This document shows, piece after piece, positions 30,426 to 43,084 of a stretch of DNA of 62,000 nt. The notes beneath the pieces were generated by a model, which saw only the letters and a program-made list of their open reading frames with translations, was not told the DNA's origin and searched no databases. The stretch covers positions 50,102,452 to 50,164,451 of the forward strand of contig NC_087065.1 in the NCBI RefSeq assembly GCF_963678635.1, given 5' to 3'. The position numbers were made by a program, and so were the translations under genes. Position 1 is the first letter of the stretch. The number at the start of each line of letters is the position of its first letter. Source of the DNA: Symsagittifera roscoffensis. Lineage: Eukaryota > Xenacoelomorpha > Acoela > Convolutidae.

Positions 30426-31280
30426 AGAATTACGAAACGCCCTAATTTACGGTAAAATTCTCATTTGACCGTTTCTATTGAATCAATTGTCGAAAACTTC
30501 AGCCTAGCCAGCAGCAAAATATGACAGAAAGAGCCAAAAACTTACAGACCTTAGATTCGTACAGCCCGAGAAGAGGTGTTTGACTTAACACAACCAAAAA
30601 CAGACACGTTTTGACCAAACCGACTAAAAATGGCTAAATTCTGGATTGAACGAGCCTGTAGCCGTTTGCTGCACAGGTTCACGTCCATACAACAAATGCA
30701 CACAAATTTCAAAAAAGTAAACAGTGTGGTTTGGTAAACTAAGACATATTTTATATTTTTGGAGAGTTTTGAAAATCAGTTTGGTCAACCTGAATAAAGT
30801 CGGCAATTTTGTCGAAGTTTTGAAAAACCACCTCAAAAAATCTTAAATCCTCGATTGTAATATTTAATAAAGAAACTGTAGGTTGACGATTCATTATAGA
30901 TCAAATTTGTACCCTGTTCCTCTAATGGGAAAACTTAACTTAAAACCTTTGTAGGTTTTTTGCCGTTCATGTTCTCATCGACTGATCTTGCGAATTTTGT
31001 GTTTCAATTTTTTGAACCTCTCTGGTTCTTTTATTTATTATCTCAACCTTTTAATTTTTTTTCGAAGACCAAATGGCACCAGAAAAAAACTTTGTTAGTT
31101 TTGTTACCCGGTTGACAATACTACAAAACTCCCCTATTTCAGAACAGCTTTTTGGTTTGTTGGTAGTTTTCAGTATTTTACAGTTTCTGCAAGCAAGCTG
31201 AAATTATTTTGGTTTTTTATTTTATTTGAAGTACCAAAATTAATTTTAGTTTTTTTTAAAACTTATTCAGGTAACAATTT
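30426..31280. other. No recognised gene; right part of the duplicated unit
   Basis: AT-rich, non-coding by eye, ending at the duplication junction. Confidence 0.5.
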
Positions 31281-32189
31281 GGACGGCTTTACGTTTCGGT
31301 TCGCAGAAGCACTGAAAAAAAGGGAAATTTTTTCTCTTGCCTCACCACCAGGGCTGTACACCTTGAGATTGTGTCATCTCTGGACACTAGTGCTTGTGTC
31401 ATGGGCATTGAACGGTCCATTGCTCGTCGTGGTATACCATTGACGATCTGGCTGGACAACGGTACGAACTTCGTTGGTGCGGAAAAAGAATTACTTGCCT
31501 CCATCGAGAACTTTCTTAAGAATTACTTGCCTGCATCAAGCTCCGAGGTTTTTTTGCATACAAAACTGTTGCTTGAATTTTTAACTCGTTAAGGGCACAC
31601 CATTACGGTGGCTCCTGGGAGCGCCTTGCTTGTCCGACGATTGAAGCGCGTGCTTCACGATATACTCAGCAGTAGACGTGTTACTGAAGAGGTGTTATGA
31701 ACAACACTCCGCTTAGTTGAACAGGCCTTAAATTCGAGGCCAATGACTCCCGTTAGTGCCGATTCACGTGAGTTAGAAGCGTTAACCCCAAATCATTTTT
31801 TGTTTGGACAACATGTCGCAAGCTTTCTTTCGCTTTTACCTGGGGAACACTTCGATCACAAGAAAAGTTAAGTGCAAGCGCAGTCGTACGCTAAGGCTAT
31901 TTTGTCTCGTTGGCTTCGCGAAGATGTTCAATTCTTGAATAAGCGTGTCAAGTGGCACACGCAGTCTGACTTCACTCTTAAGACAGGCGGTCTCGTTTGG
32001 GTGATTGAGCCAGATAGTTCGCGTGGGTACTACCCTCTTGCCCGAACTCTTAAGTTACCTTATGGACAAGACGGTTGCGCGCGATTCACCCTTGTTAGGA
32101 CCGCAGGGATTGAACTCACGCGGCCGACCGTTAACCTCGCTCTGGTTCTTCCTTCTTCAGGGGCGGAGGATGTTGCAACGCAAATGTAA
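31281..32189 (+). pseudogene. pol: Truncated BEL/Pao integrase 3' part (copy B)
   Basis: Duplicate of 23708-24613 lacking everything upstream, so it has no zinc-binding domain or first catalytic Asp region. It retains SSLDTSACVMGIERSIARRG, WLDNGTNFVGAEKEL and the DUF5641 part (31872-32189). The missing T near 31553 puts the sequence before and after it in different frames, and the 4-bp insertion near 31629 shifts it again. It is a by-product of the duplication, not a gene. Confidence 0.85.
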
Positions 32190-32309
32190 TAAAGAGTATA
32201 AATGCATAAAAAACAAGTCAGGATGTGCGTGCGGCCAAGATACAAGTCTCTCAAGTCGGTCAACCAGGTCCGAGTCCCCATCGGCCTATGTATCAACATA
32301 CCAAAAAAA

Positions 32310-32551
32310 AGGTTTTCATCCGAATTGACCGTTTTTACTGTTTTGTTTTGTTTCTAGTTCGGTTCAGCCTTGATTAAGGCTGACCGCCAAAAAGAGCAAT
32401 TTGTCTCAAGGAAATTATTACGGGTTCTTGTTGGGTTTTCATCCTGTTTGACCATTTTTCCCTTTTTTTTGGATCTAATTAGGTTCAGCCTTGATTAATC
32501 CTGCCCGCCAAAAAGAGCAATTTGTCTCAAAGACAATCTTACCGGTTTCTC
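32310..32551. repeat. 123-bp tandem duplication (copy B)
   Basis: Copy B counterpart of 24734-24975 with the same two units. Confidence 0.8.
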
Positions 32552-35500
32552 AGCATAAAATGTTTTCAAAAAGTGGCCCTACTAATGGGCATTATATTAA
32601 AATGGGTCTGGTCCAGACAAAAATCAGCTATTTTTTCTCACTCTTTTTAAAAAAGGGGTGGTCGGAGCAATATCATCGATAACAAAATTCATAATCATGA
32701 TAATCAGAACTATCATCATAATAATCTGAATATCATCAAAATCACAAACAAAATGAACATTATCATATGCATGACAATTATAATCATAACGAGATGAACT
32801 ATGACTTTGAGAATAACTATAAGAAAACACAGAATATTCCGACATCATAAACAAAAAACTACAAAAGAATAGAATATATTTTTTTGCCTTTTTCTAAGCT
32901 GATTCAATGCTCGGGATATCGGTCCGTTTGAATTCTTCGCATAGCAATATAGGCAGTTTTAAGCAGAGTCATATCACTTTTGTGATTATTATTTTTGTTT
33001 CTTGTTTTCATTTTTTTTATCACTTGGCGTTGGGAGGGGTATAACCAAAAAAGACCATTTACCGCTAGTCTACATCAGGCATGGAATAAATCTGCGGCCC
33101 AGAAATCCACCTAATTTTTGCAAAATTCAACGATGTGTGAAAGATAAAAAAATATGTAAGTCTGAGTTGAATTTGATAAACAACTGACAACAATAGGTTC
33201 AGTTGAAAAATCTACATTTTTAATGATTTTTCCCGTCTTTTTCGGGACTTTTCAATCTGTTGTAGAGAATATTAGGTCATTTTCAGTAAAATCAACTTTA
33301 AATGACCATTACCGAAATTTTCAATTTTTTTCTCTCATTCGCAAAGTTTAAAATTTCTCTCTCATTCGAAAATCTATTTCAATCATTTGAAATTGATTTG
33401 GATCAATATATTGAGCTCAGTTTGAGATCAAATCAAACCTATTTAAAATTGGTTGAGATAAATTTGTTTGCAGATTAGATTGAAGATCAGTTCAAAAATA
33501 TTTAAAAGTGGAACAAATCATCGTCTGTTCATCAATTTTTTTAAAACTAAATTTGGAGTCATTTTTGTACTCCTACTTTTTCCATACTAAATTCGATCTC
33601 AGCCCATTTGTGTCAATGCGACAAATTTCATCAGGTACGTTTGATAAAAGGAAAGATAGCCTCAATTTGTTTTTTTTTTTCTCTTTTTTCCAAAATTACT
33701 TTTCATATAAAATTTTCAATTTACTTTTGATAAGTTTGAGACATTTTCAATTGCTTGTTCGGGCTTTAGAATGAACTAAGGACTTTTAGTGGTTCTTGGG
33801 TTGGTTTTTTATTCAGAACGAATTCGGCGATTATTTTTTAAAGATTCAAATAAATTTTTAAACGTTACAACAAGACAATGATTCTTTGAGCTCAAGTGAA
33901 AAGAGATATTTCTGCTGTTTTTTTAGGGTGTGAAAAAAGCCTTTATTATGCGCAAAAACTTATGCGCCAATCGAAAATTTGACAAATGACACTGAAAACG
34001 TCTATAAATTTACGGCTTCTTAAACCGCGCTAACAAAATCTAGCTCTTCTTATTAAAATGCCACTGTTTTTTAACTTGACTATATAAACTATTTAATGTG
34101 GCTGTTGACTCGAAAAACTGTGTAACTTTAGGGAGTTTCTTCTCTAGGTTCGTTCTCTCTTTCCTAACGACACCGCAAAGTCGTCCCTTGGGCAGTGAAT
34201 TCAGAGGGGGGGGGCGAAATTCACTACTATCTACAAGCCCGAAAGGGTTATTATGGTGGCAACTATTCTGTATTGTATTATGTTGCTTGCCCCCTTCTGT
34301 GTATTGCTCTTCCGGCTGTCTTGTCTTATCGATACAATCGCAAGAATTTCCAATGATAAATTAATTTAGATGATTATATGTCCAGTTACGGAAGGCTCTG
34401 AGTGGCTAGGATTTAATCTAACAATTAAAACAAAAGGAAAGGGTCCTAGATTTATCAGCACAATTTCCTATTTGGAAATAACTTCCAACTAACTGCACCA
34501 ACACTAAACTGTTCTCTCTTTTGAGAACCTCTGCCGAGAACTAACTATCTACTGCCAATTACCTGACTAACTAGCTATAATTGTTCTCTCTAACTAACTG
34601 AGAAACAACTATACTCTCTCTCAGTATCAGTTGCTGTCTTCTCTGACTGAGAACCAACTACTCTAGCTAACAACTGTTCTGACACTTAAGCGCTCTCCGG
34701 TACCCTCCAATTCCTTATCTTTCTTATACTTAGCTTTAGTTAAGTCACGCCATTCCCTATTGGTCCTGAAAACCGTTTAAATCACCCGTCTGCACATGTT
34801 TAAGACTATATCCCTCCCCCTGTCAACTCTGCCACGTGCCATGTTTGGTTTCTTTGATCAATATTTTCACGCTTATTAGATACCAGGTATGCGGTAGATG
34901 CCATAATTGGACCCAGCAAACAAATTTCATACGGTTCTAATCAGCAAACTCCTGACCACAGTGACTCCAGACCTCGAGTTTAACTCAACCTCCGAACCAT
35001 GCTATGTTTACTCAGTGATCCTCCCAAGGTCTTTTTTGATTATCCCATTAACGTTCCGACCTCCTAAGGGTAGGGGAAGGCCTTTTCATGGGTAACTAAT
35101 TAACTTCAGGCATCTAAAAATTCTATTTGTGTTCTTTTCCAATCCCGATTTTCTAGCTATCAGGGTGAGGTAGTTCGTCTATTAGGGGTCAAATTAAACC
35201 AAAAAAGCACCTCCCAGAAACCAAGTAATCTCGCCGTTCGTTCATACTATTTAGGAGATTTATTTCTCATGCTACTTTCCTATTACTATCAGATTGCTCT
35301 CGGACTACTTTTCTTTAGTCTAGTTGAATTGCTATTATTAGATCATTCGCCAAGCTAAACTGAACTCAATGTTTACCAAGTCCACTTTGAATTAACTCTA
35401 CTACTCCAAGATTGCAACATAAAGCTATATCTCTATCAGCTTCTGCTCTAGCTCCCAATATATATGTTTTGCCCCAAACTTTGGCATGATGGCCCATTCT

Positions 35501-37854
35501 CAGTTCCAGTGGTTGGGCTGGGGAATATGCCACTTTCCGGGGTTAATCTCGGGGTTTTTTATGCATTTTTGGGGCGAAACACCCAAAAGTCAACTTAAGG
35601 TCACCCAGAAGTCAATCGGGGTGAAATTTCCATATTTGGGCTCAAGATACCATGGGGATCCTAGTTAGCAAGTTTCATTCATACCCCATTAATACTTCAC
35701 AAGTTATCCGCTTTCTAAGGTCAATTATCACTTTTTCCGCAAAAAGGCTATAAACACCGAAAGGAGTTGCCGGAGGGTTTTCACTCACAAGGGGTCTTTT
35801 TTCGGGGTTCGTATTTTATGTCCATCTCCGAAATAAAATCAATATGCCACCGTCCATTATTTCGCGTAAATTGCCTAATTCCAGTCTAGGGTGGTGTTTT
35901 CTCAAATGCTAATAGCTTCCGATCCAACCGCGGGATTTGGTTCAAGTTGTAATGCAAGATGTGTCTTGCCACTACCTATCATCCCTCCAAATTTCAGCTC
36001 CTTGCACTCTTTGAAGGCCGAGAAATGACTACCGGAAATTAGGGGTGGGTTTGTTTACTTAGGGCATAAAACCGGAAGTAGGGGTCCTAGGAGTTTTGGG
36101 ATTCTAAACTTGAGCTTCCCTTAACTAGGCCTACAACATACTAAAATTTGAGCCCAAAACCGCCGCTAGTTTCCGAGTTCTGATAGGGCCATATACACTT
36201 CCGGGGAGTGTTATCACTTAGGGCCTGGGGGTCCGAAGGGTCTGGATTTTTGCATGCCCGGGTCAAATCATCTCTAGTATCCGTTCTATGAGTTTCATAA
36301 AGCTAGCCCGGTAGTTTCCATTGGGGGGCGGGGGTGGTTGCAAAATCGGTACCGTGTTCAAATTGTGCTTAGTCTCTGTTTGTTTTGTTCGATTTTTCAA
36401 CTTGCTACTTAACTTAATGACTTAACTCAATCTTACGCTCAGGTTACTATAGCATGTATCACAGTAGAAACACCAATTCTACAAACTGTTCAAAGTATAT
36501 AATTTATAAAAGTTTTCTCCACGAAACGTTTGGAGAGCAAATACAGGACAGATTGCAATGCACGTCTTCTTCTTGTCTTAAGATGAACTTTGTTCTAACA
36601 GAATTTGTTTGAAGCATTCCAGAAATAGGCACAATGCTTATAAAGCGTCTCAAAACTGGAGAATTTAACACCATACTAGAGTATGAATTTTACGAACCTC
36701 AATGTGAACTCTTCTGCAACTCTAATTGTTAGAGAAAACTTTTCGTGTAGAAAACATTGGGCGTAGCCGCATATGCGGAGGAGCTTCCCGCAACCTGTTC
36801 TATCCGTTGAACCTAAAATCTCAGATGAGGGTTGTTTTTGAGAAAAAATAAGAGTTCCTTTGGGTCAAAAATCGCCCGTAGAAGGTGGTGTAAGGTAAAA
36901 AGAGACTAGGGTGTCAGCCAGGCCGACAGGGCAGTTAGTGGACTTGCCACTAGTACCATTTTTTGGAGAGCGGTAGAGTAGTGAAAAAGTGAGAAAAATG
37001 TCCAAAGAGTCTCAAAAATATCATAAAAAATCAAGGAACTGCAGACAAAAATGTTTTTGAAATATGAGAAACTGGGCATCTATACGTTTCAAACTGACAT
37101 CAATATCTTTGGGCATCAATATCTTCTAGACAATGCGACCGGCGCATCAAAATCCATCCGCTTCAAAATCTCTGACTGTTAAAAAGGCGAAAATTGTTCG
37201 AAAAAGTCCAACCCTGAACAGATATTTCAGAACCAAGAGAACCAAGAATCAAAACTTTCTCAGCGCTGAGCATCAAATTTGTACCTGTTAAAAAGTCGAA
37301 AATTGTCCGAAAAAAAAAACAACCGATAACAGAAACTTCAAACCTAATGGCAGAAACTTGATAGTAGGAAACAACATTTTTGACGTCGGTTTTTCAAACT
37401 GACGTCAAAACTTTTCAGACACTGAGTCTTGCTCTTGCGCATCTTTTTCTCTTTGCTTTAAAAAAACAAAATTTCGTTGAAATGCCTTTCAACTTTTTTT
37501 TTCCAAGACAGACTTCAAAGTTTTTTTGAACACTTCATCTGTTAATGTTTTCTTCTCATTGGATTTTGAAAAACTGCTCTCCAGTCTGAAACTAGACATA
37601 TAAATGTGTTCAATTGGCATCAAAATATGCATCAGTTTTGAAATTTTGAAGTAAAAAAGAAAAGGTAAATGAAAAAGGCAATAGGCAAACAAAGTGAATT
37701 CAAAAAGGCCATTGATCATATATATTACTGCAACCAGGTTAATCGAGGTCCATGACTTGTTTAGATCGGTGGAACAAATATTGGCATTTCCAGGGACGTC
37801 TTGACTGAAAAAAGCCACAGCTACCTGGGCTGAGGTGCTCGACTCATGATTTTC

Positions 37855-38020
37855 CATATCCGTTTTCGACTTTTTCAGTCAAACGTTTTCCTTATTTAAC
37901 TTTTTGAGTCGAACGATGTCCGTTTTCGACTTTGCTCGACTTTGTTCGACTATACCGGAAATTGTTCGACTTAACCAGACATTGTTTGACTTTGCTCGAA
38001 TTTATCGGACGTTTTACCGA
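37855..38020. repeat. TTCGAC minisatellite (copy B)
   Basis: Copy B counterpart of 30256-30425, with a few substitutions. Confidence 0.75.
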
Positions 38021-38875
38021 GAATTACGAAACGCCCTAATTTACGGTAAAATTCTCATTTGACCGTTTCTATTGAATCAATTGTCGAAAACTTCAGCCTA
38101 GCCAGCAGCAAAATATGACAGAAAGAGCCAAGAACTTACAGACCGTAGATTCGTACAGCCCGAGAAGAGGTGTTTGACTTAACACAACCAAAAACAGACA
38201 CGTTTTGACCAAACCGACTAAAAATGGCTAAATTCTGGATTGAACGAGCCTGTAGCCGGTTGCTGCACAGGTTCACGTCCATACAACAAATGCACACAAT
38301 TTTCAAAAAAGTAAACAGTGTGGTTTGGTAAACTAAGACATATTTTATATTTTTGGAGAGTTTTGAAAATCAGTTTGGTCAACCTGAATAAAGTCGGCAA
38401 TTTTGTCGAAGTTTTGAAAAACCACCTCAAAAAATCTTAAATCCTCGATTGTAATATTTAATAAAGAAACTGTAGGTTGACGATTCATTATAGATCAAAT
38501 TTGTACCCTGTTCCTCTAATGGGAAAACTTAACTTAAAACCTTTGTAGGTTTTTTGCCGTTCATGTTCTCATCGACTGATCTTGCGAATTTTGTGTTTCA
38601 ATTTTTTGAACCTCTCTGGTTCTTTTATTTATTATCTCAACCTTTTAATTTTTTTTCGAAGACCAAATGGCACCAGAAAAAAACTTTGTTAGTTTCGTTC
38701 CCCGGTTGACAATACTACAAAACTCCCCTATTTCAGAACAGCTTTTTGGTTTGTTGGTAGTTTTCAGTATTTTACAGTTTCTGCAAGCAAGCTGAAATTA
38801 TTTTGGTTTTTTATTTTATTTGAAGTACCAAAATTAATTTTAGTTTTTTTTTAAAACTTATTCAGGTAACAATTT

Positions 38876-39770
38876 TCAAACTGCAGTCATAATATCTGAT
38901 TGTTGCACATTAAATTTCGATACAATAACAAAATCAACATCTAAATGTCTAACCCATAAATTTTTTAGGGTCTAATTTTGAAAAACTTGTTTCAGTATTT
39001 TTTTAAAATCTAAGATAGCGACCTTTAGTCACGTCGGGTTCTTGGTTGGACAGTCCTCACACACAAAAATGATTTTTTGTTCAACTTTTCACTTTCATCG
39101 TCGGTTTTATTAAACAGACTAACGCTATAACTCTCGTCCCCTACCCCCGAAACAGATTTGTGACAAAAAAGGAAATTTAAAGTTGTCCGGGTACGCATTA
39201 TATACTTGTCATACAATTGCATACTATAAAGTTATGCCTTTCCATAGTTTAAAAAAAACAATGGTATGAAAACGACTTGATAAACATTTTTTTAATAAAA
39301 TTTAGGATTTTATCGTAGACATTTTTGCATCAATGAGTTTTACGCCTTTCTTCCATATCATTTTTTTGAGTGGTTCACCCTGAAAATGATTTAGTTTTTT
39401 GGAGGTTTGTACTCACTTGTCTTCGGAATGTGGTGATGAGAAGATGTGGTGACACATGGCTGGTTGTTGTCTTCAGTCGGTTCTCGCAGTAAAACTGTCA
39501 GTCTAAATTTGCCCATTTTTGGTCTTCCTTTCTCAATAGTCACTCAAAACACTCAAAGATTGGGATCAATAATTGAAGATTGTGTGCTAATTAATTTGAT
39601 AAGAAAAATTAATTTGGGATGAAATCAGTTGTTTTTTTTTTCCAATAAATCAGGCCAAATGATTCAAAAATGGAGGAATTAAAAGTTATAGTTTGAGATT
39701 GAAAAGGGCAAGTTAAGTAGATTAATTATGAGTGAATGACACTGAAGGAACAATAGATTAACTTTGGGAA
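38876..39770. other. No recognised gene; contains one CATACAATT-type unit
   Basis: AT-rich, non-coding. 39203-39290 has TTGTCATACAATTGCATA followed by TGATAAACATTTTT, matching the repeat family at 16479-17362. Otherwise nothing seen. Confidence 0.5.
39203..39290. repeat. CATACAATT/TGATAAACATTT repeat unit
   Basis: Shares CATACAATT at its left and TGATAAACATTTTT at its right with the units near 16480-16580 and 17280-17362, in the same order and orientation, 22 kb away. Confidence 0.5.
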
Positions 39771-40210
39771 CATGAGATGATCGGTTGGTTACTTGGATGC
39801 TTTTCAGTTGCCTGCTTCTTCTCTCCTAAGCGGAAGTTAAACAGAGCGCAGTTGAGAAGAGGGAGTTATAAAGAGAGGCCCACTTCATTGGGGCAAACAA
39901 TCCAGCCGCAATCAACTGCAAAGTCTTCACCACAGTTCCCCGTCAGGTGTTTATTGGCTTGTATTACACTCAAGCATGACTTGGCTTTCTGTCGCCCAGT
40001 AAACGATTGCCATTCTAACTTGTTTGTTTGTTTGTTTTTAGGAAAAGTGGCTGCTGCGTTGGGTAAATTGTAAATTGTAATATGATTTGCGTTGTTTTGT
40101 TTTGATTTGATTTGTTGTGTTAAGAAAATTGAAAAAAAAAAACGCATTGATTAGGGCAGGGAACTATAGCGCGTCAATGAAAGTGTGCATTCTTATTTGA
40201 AAGTCTAAAT

Positions 40211-40211
<1 letters not shown>

Positions 40212-40243
<32 letters not shown>
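40212..40243. repeat. (GT)n microsatellite, about 15 units
   Basis: Uninterrupted GT dinucleotides for about 31 bases, followed by a G/A-rich tract. Confidence 0.97.
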
Positions 40244-40244
<1 letters not shown>

Positions 40245-41049
40245 AGGAGGGAGTGGAAAAGGGGGGCGTGGAGCGTGTTGGAGTTAGTTGCAATGGGGAG
40301 GGGGGTAGCGAGTACCGTACTGTTGTCTGATCGGGGAAGCAGTTGCTAATCGGCCACTGGCTAAGGTGAAAGAAGGAATCTCGATGTTTATGGATGTGAG
40401 TGTGGATATGCTTGGCTGAGAATGAGAGAAACAAATGAACTCATTTGGTTCAAAATATTAACCCCCTCTTTGTGCGTCCATTTACCTACTGCGGTTGGGG
40501 TGCCCTGTTTAAGCTACTCTATACCGTCATTATACTGTTTCATATTACAGGTTTTTGGATTTGTTTTCATTCAAGGGCGGGAGCTGAGTAGTATATCTAT
40601 AGTTACTTTTAGTTGGTTTTATTTTTGTTACTGCTGCAGTTGAGGATGAAGATTGGCTTTCACTGATTTCTTTCGCTCATACTAATATGGTATGCTGCAG
40701 TTGGAACAGTAATATCGCATTAATTTGTTTCACTTCCTTCTGTTTCCTTTGGAAATGGGGGGTGGGGGGGTTTAAATTATTTACACTTTGTTATGAAAAT
40801 TTGCGTCTGCGTTGGTTGTTATTATTGGGTAGTCGGTTGGGTTGGGCAGGAGAGAGAGAGAGGAGGGGGGGGGTGATGTAGAGTTGAGACAGAGTTGGTT
40901 TCCGTTTGGCGTGGCTTTGATTCGCTTCCTGTTAGCACCTCCTCCCTTCCTAACTAACTCTAACTCTATCCCCACCACACCTTTGCCTGATTGTGAACAG
41001 TCCGGCTATAAGGTCAGGGGCCAACAGAATGGCCTGTTTAGAAGAAACT

Positions 41050-41096
<47 letters not shown>

Positions 41097-41107
41097 TGAG
41101 AGAGAGG
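41050..41107. repeat. (GA)n microsatellite, imperfect
   Basis: GA dinucleotides with occasional interruptions (AGAGGAGAG, GAAAGAGAGTGAGAG). Gives Glu/Arg-only chance translations. Confidence 0.95.
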
Positions 41108-41460
41108 TGACAGGAAAAATATCTCTGATTCAGAGCTCTCTCAATTTTGTAGAGAAACTCACGGCTAATTCAGACATTTCCCCGTTTTATGAAATTCTTA
41201 GCACAGGTTCAAGGTCAATTCATGGCTATTCATACTCTCAGTGTTTTCACTAGAATTCATAGCGAGAGAACTCAAGGTCGTAACTAATGAACTTTCTGGT
41301 GAGAGAAGAACAGTGTGTGAGAGAAGACGAAAACTGAAAGATCGAAACAAAGTTCACAAATTGCTCAGGCGCTGTTGTAAAGTTATTTTTTTTATGTTTT
41401 CATTTTGCGTACTTTATGACATTGAATTCGGCTTTTAAATACCGAAATTTGTGTCAGTTA

Positions 41461-43084
41461 GATATTCTTTGTTGACTTGTAATTTCCGATAATTACGGTT
41501 AATTTACATATGAAATGAAATCTTGTCAATCAACCAGCTACCCGAAACCGATCTACCTCAGAACCGAAACGAGGCAGAAATACTTGGCGTTAATCATGGA
41601 TAATTTAGCCAAATTAAATCCCTGAATCAGCGCTGAAAAATTTGTTACAACATTTCGAACTCATGTTTTGTAACGTGTCTTGTTTTCGGTAAAAATAGCC
41701 TTTTTATCAACGGTAAAAATTGTCGCCATTTTTTGGTTATAAATAGCCGGAAAATGTCACCGTTTTTTCTGATTTCGACTTGCGCTATAGAACTAAACTA
41801 TAGCGACGTAATTTCTGGTTGATTTTTTCACTGCTGCTTGTATTTAACTAAAATTGACTTCGTATATTTTCTTTTGATTTTTTTCGCTTAAAAGCTGATT
41901 CTCCCCAGATGGTTTTGGCCAGCTGGAAGAAAAGATGTGTAAAAATTGATTGCAGTTTTAGTTTTGCCTATGCCGGTTGCAAAAAAAATCGGATTCAGTT
42001 TGACCGTGCCTGTCGAACACCTCAGCCCGGGTAGTCGGGAATTTTTAAGGATTGAGATATCCCTAACTCATAGGTTTTGTGGGTTATTGCGCTGAAATTC
42101 TATCTCTGATTCATGGATGATTCATGTCTGATTCAGGCCTTAAATTTAGCGCTAATTTAGCGATGATTTAGCCCTGATCATAGATAAAGTGACCATGATC
42201 ACAGACTGAACCATTTATGGTAATTCCCGCAAAATCTCTGAATTAGCGATAATTATTTCTGTCAACTCAACCCGGTGGAGATATTTAAAAGCGAACGGGA
42301 ATTCTCTTTTGCTGGCAAGTTGCTGGCGCTAATTTTTTCTCATGCGCTCGCCATCAACAAAAACTGGCTCAAAACTGATCAAACTGGTCATAATGTGCAC
42401 GGCTGAGTCATTTATTGATTTGCAACTTAAAATTCTGACTACACCCCAAATATTGTGTTGTTAGTTTAATAGTTTGTTCAGCAATTTGGGCATACTTCAG
42501 GAAAATCAAAAACTGTTGGGACTACACGTAAATGAAATAAGCTAGCAATGGTAATGAAATCAGTTATGCCTGTTGATTCCACCGTTAAAAAGCAATTTTT
42601 GAAAGCTATCCAGGAACAAAACGCTGAAAAAGACAGTTTGGTTTTCTGAGGTCAAATACATCTGTGCCCTGAGCTTTTTAAAACTGAAAAAAGAGAAGGA
42701 GAGGAAAGGGTCTAGACAGTCAGAAGAGAATAGTGTAAATCCATACTGTGCACATTGTTCGCAATTGCATAAAAAGCTTTTTGTTTGACATTGAAAACGA
42801 GAAATGAGCACAGTAGCCAAGGTTCATAATTGGAAGGTTATAGATTCCCCCTATCCGAGATCGATTCAAAGCAGATGTCAAACTGAAATGACTCAACCCT
42901 TGAGGAAAATTTATTTGTTTGTTTACCGTGAACGATTGATCAATCTGAAAGATGGCTGCTGCCCGGGTTGACCTCGGTCATACTATGTTGTATGATCTCT
43001 AGCGAATCCGTACGGATTGGCGGCTAAAGTGATAACTCAATAAGAAATAGAAGTTAACTGACATAAAATCTCTTTTCTCAACAC
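41461..43084. other. No recognised gene
   Basis: AT-rich, non-coding. 42050-42250 has repeated short words (TGATTCA, TTTAGCG, GATCA). 42005-42040 contains, inverted, a CCCGGGCTGAGGTGTTCGAC word related to the flank of the TTCGAC arrays. 42961-42985 has CCCGGGTTGACCTCGG. No coding evidence. Confidence 0.5.

Larger units (their letters stand above)
23708..31280 (+). repeat. Tandem duplication, copy A (about 7.57 kb)
   Basis: The 7573 bp from 23708 recur head-to-tail from 31281. The unit starts inside the BEL integrase (GGACGGCTTTACG) and ends at GTAACAATTT. The junction shares only TTT with the original left flank, so it looks like a simple tandem duplication with microhomology rather than a transposition. 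Copy A is continuous with the upstream integrase. The unit holds the integrase 3' part plus about 6.7 kb of non-coding DNA. Confidence 0.95.
31281..38875 (+). repeat. Tandem duplication, copy B (about 7.60 kb)
   Basis: Near-identical to 23708-31280, with scattered differences. Copy B has one T fewer in the run near 31553, a 4-bp insertion near 31629 (GCCTTGCTTGTCC against GCCTTGTCC), a longer T-run near 33670, a shorter G-run near 34206, an 18-bp insertion near 34885-34902 and single substitutions. It ends at 38875, after which the sequence is new. Confidence 0.95.
39771..41460. other. G/T-rich non-coding stretch with microsatellites, possibly host unique DNA
   Basis: Composition differs from the neighbours, with more G-runs (GGGGGG, GGTGGGGGGG) and simple repeats. 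Frames here (39777-40073, 40422-40643, 40993-41253) are either cysteine/phenylalanine-rich or simple-repeat translations with no domain. It could be intron or untranslated sequence of an unseen host gene; nothing supports an exon. Confidence 0.4.

Noticed and set aside
39777-40073. 98-codon frame starting MIGWLLGCFSVACFF, with a hydrophobic start like a signal peptide
   Set aside because: The body has no recognisable domain, overlaps an equally long frame on the other strand, and contains a (GTTT)n tract; no exon evidence.
40993-41253. Glu/Arg-rich open frame
   Set aside because: Produced by the GA microsatellite; no domain and no codon-like composition outside the repeat.
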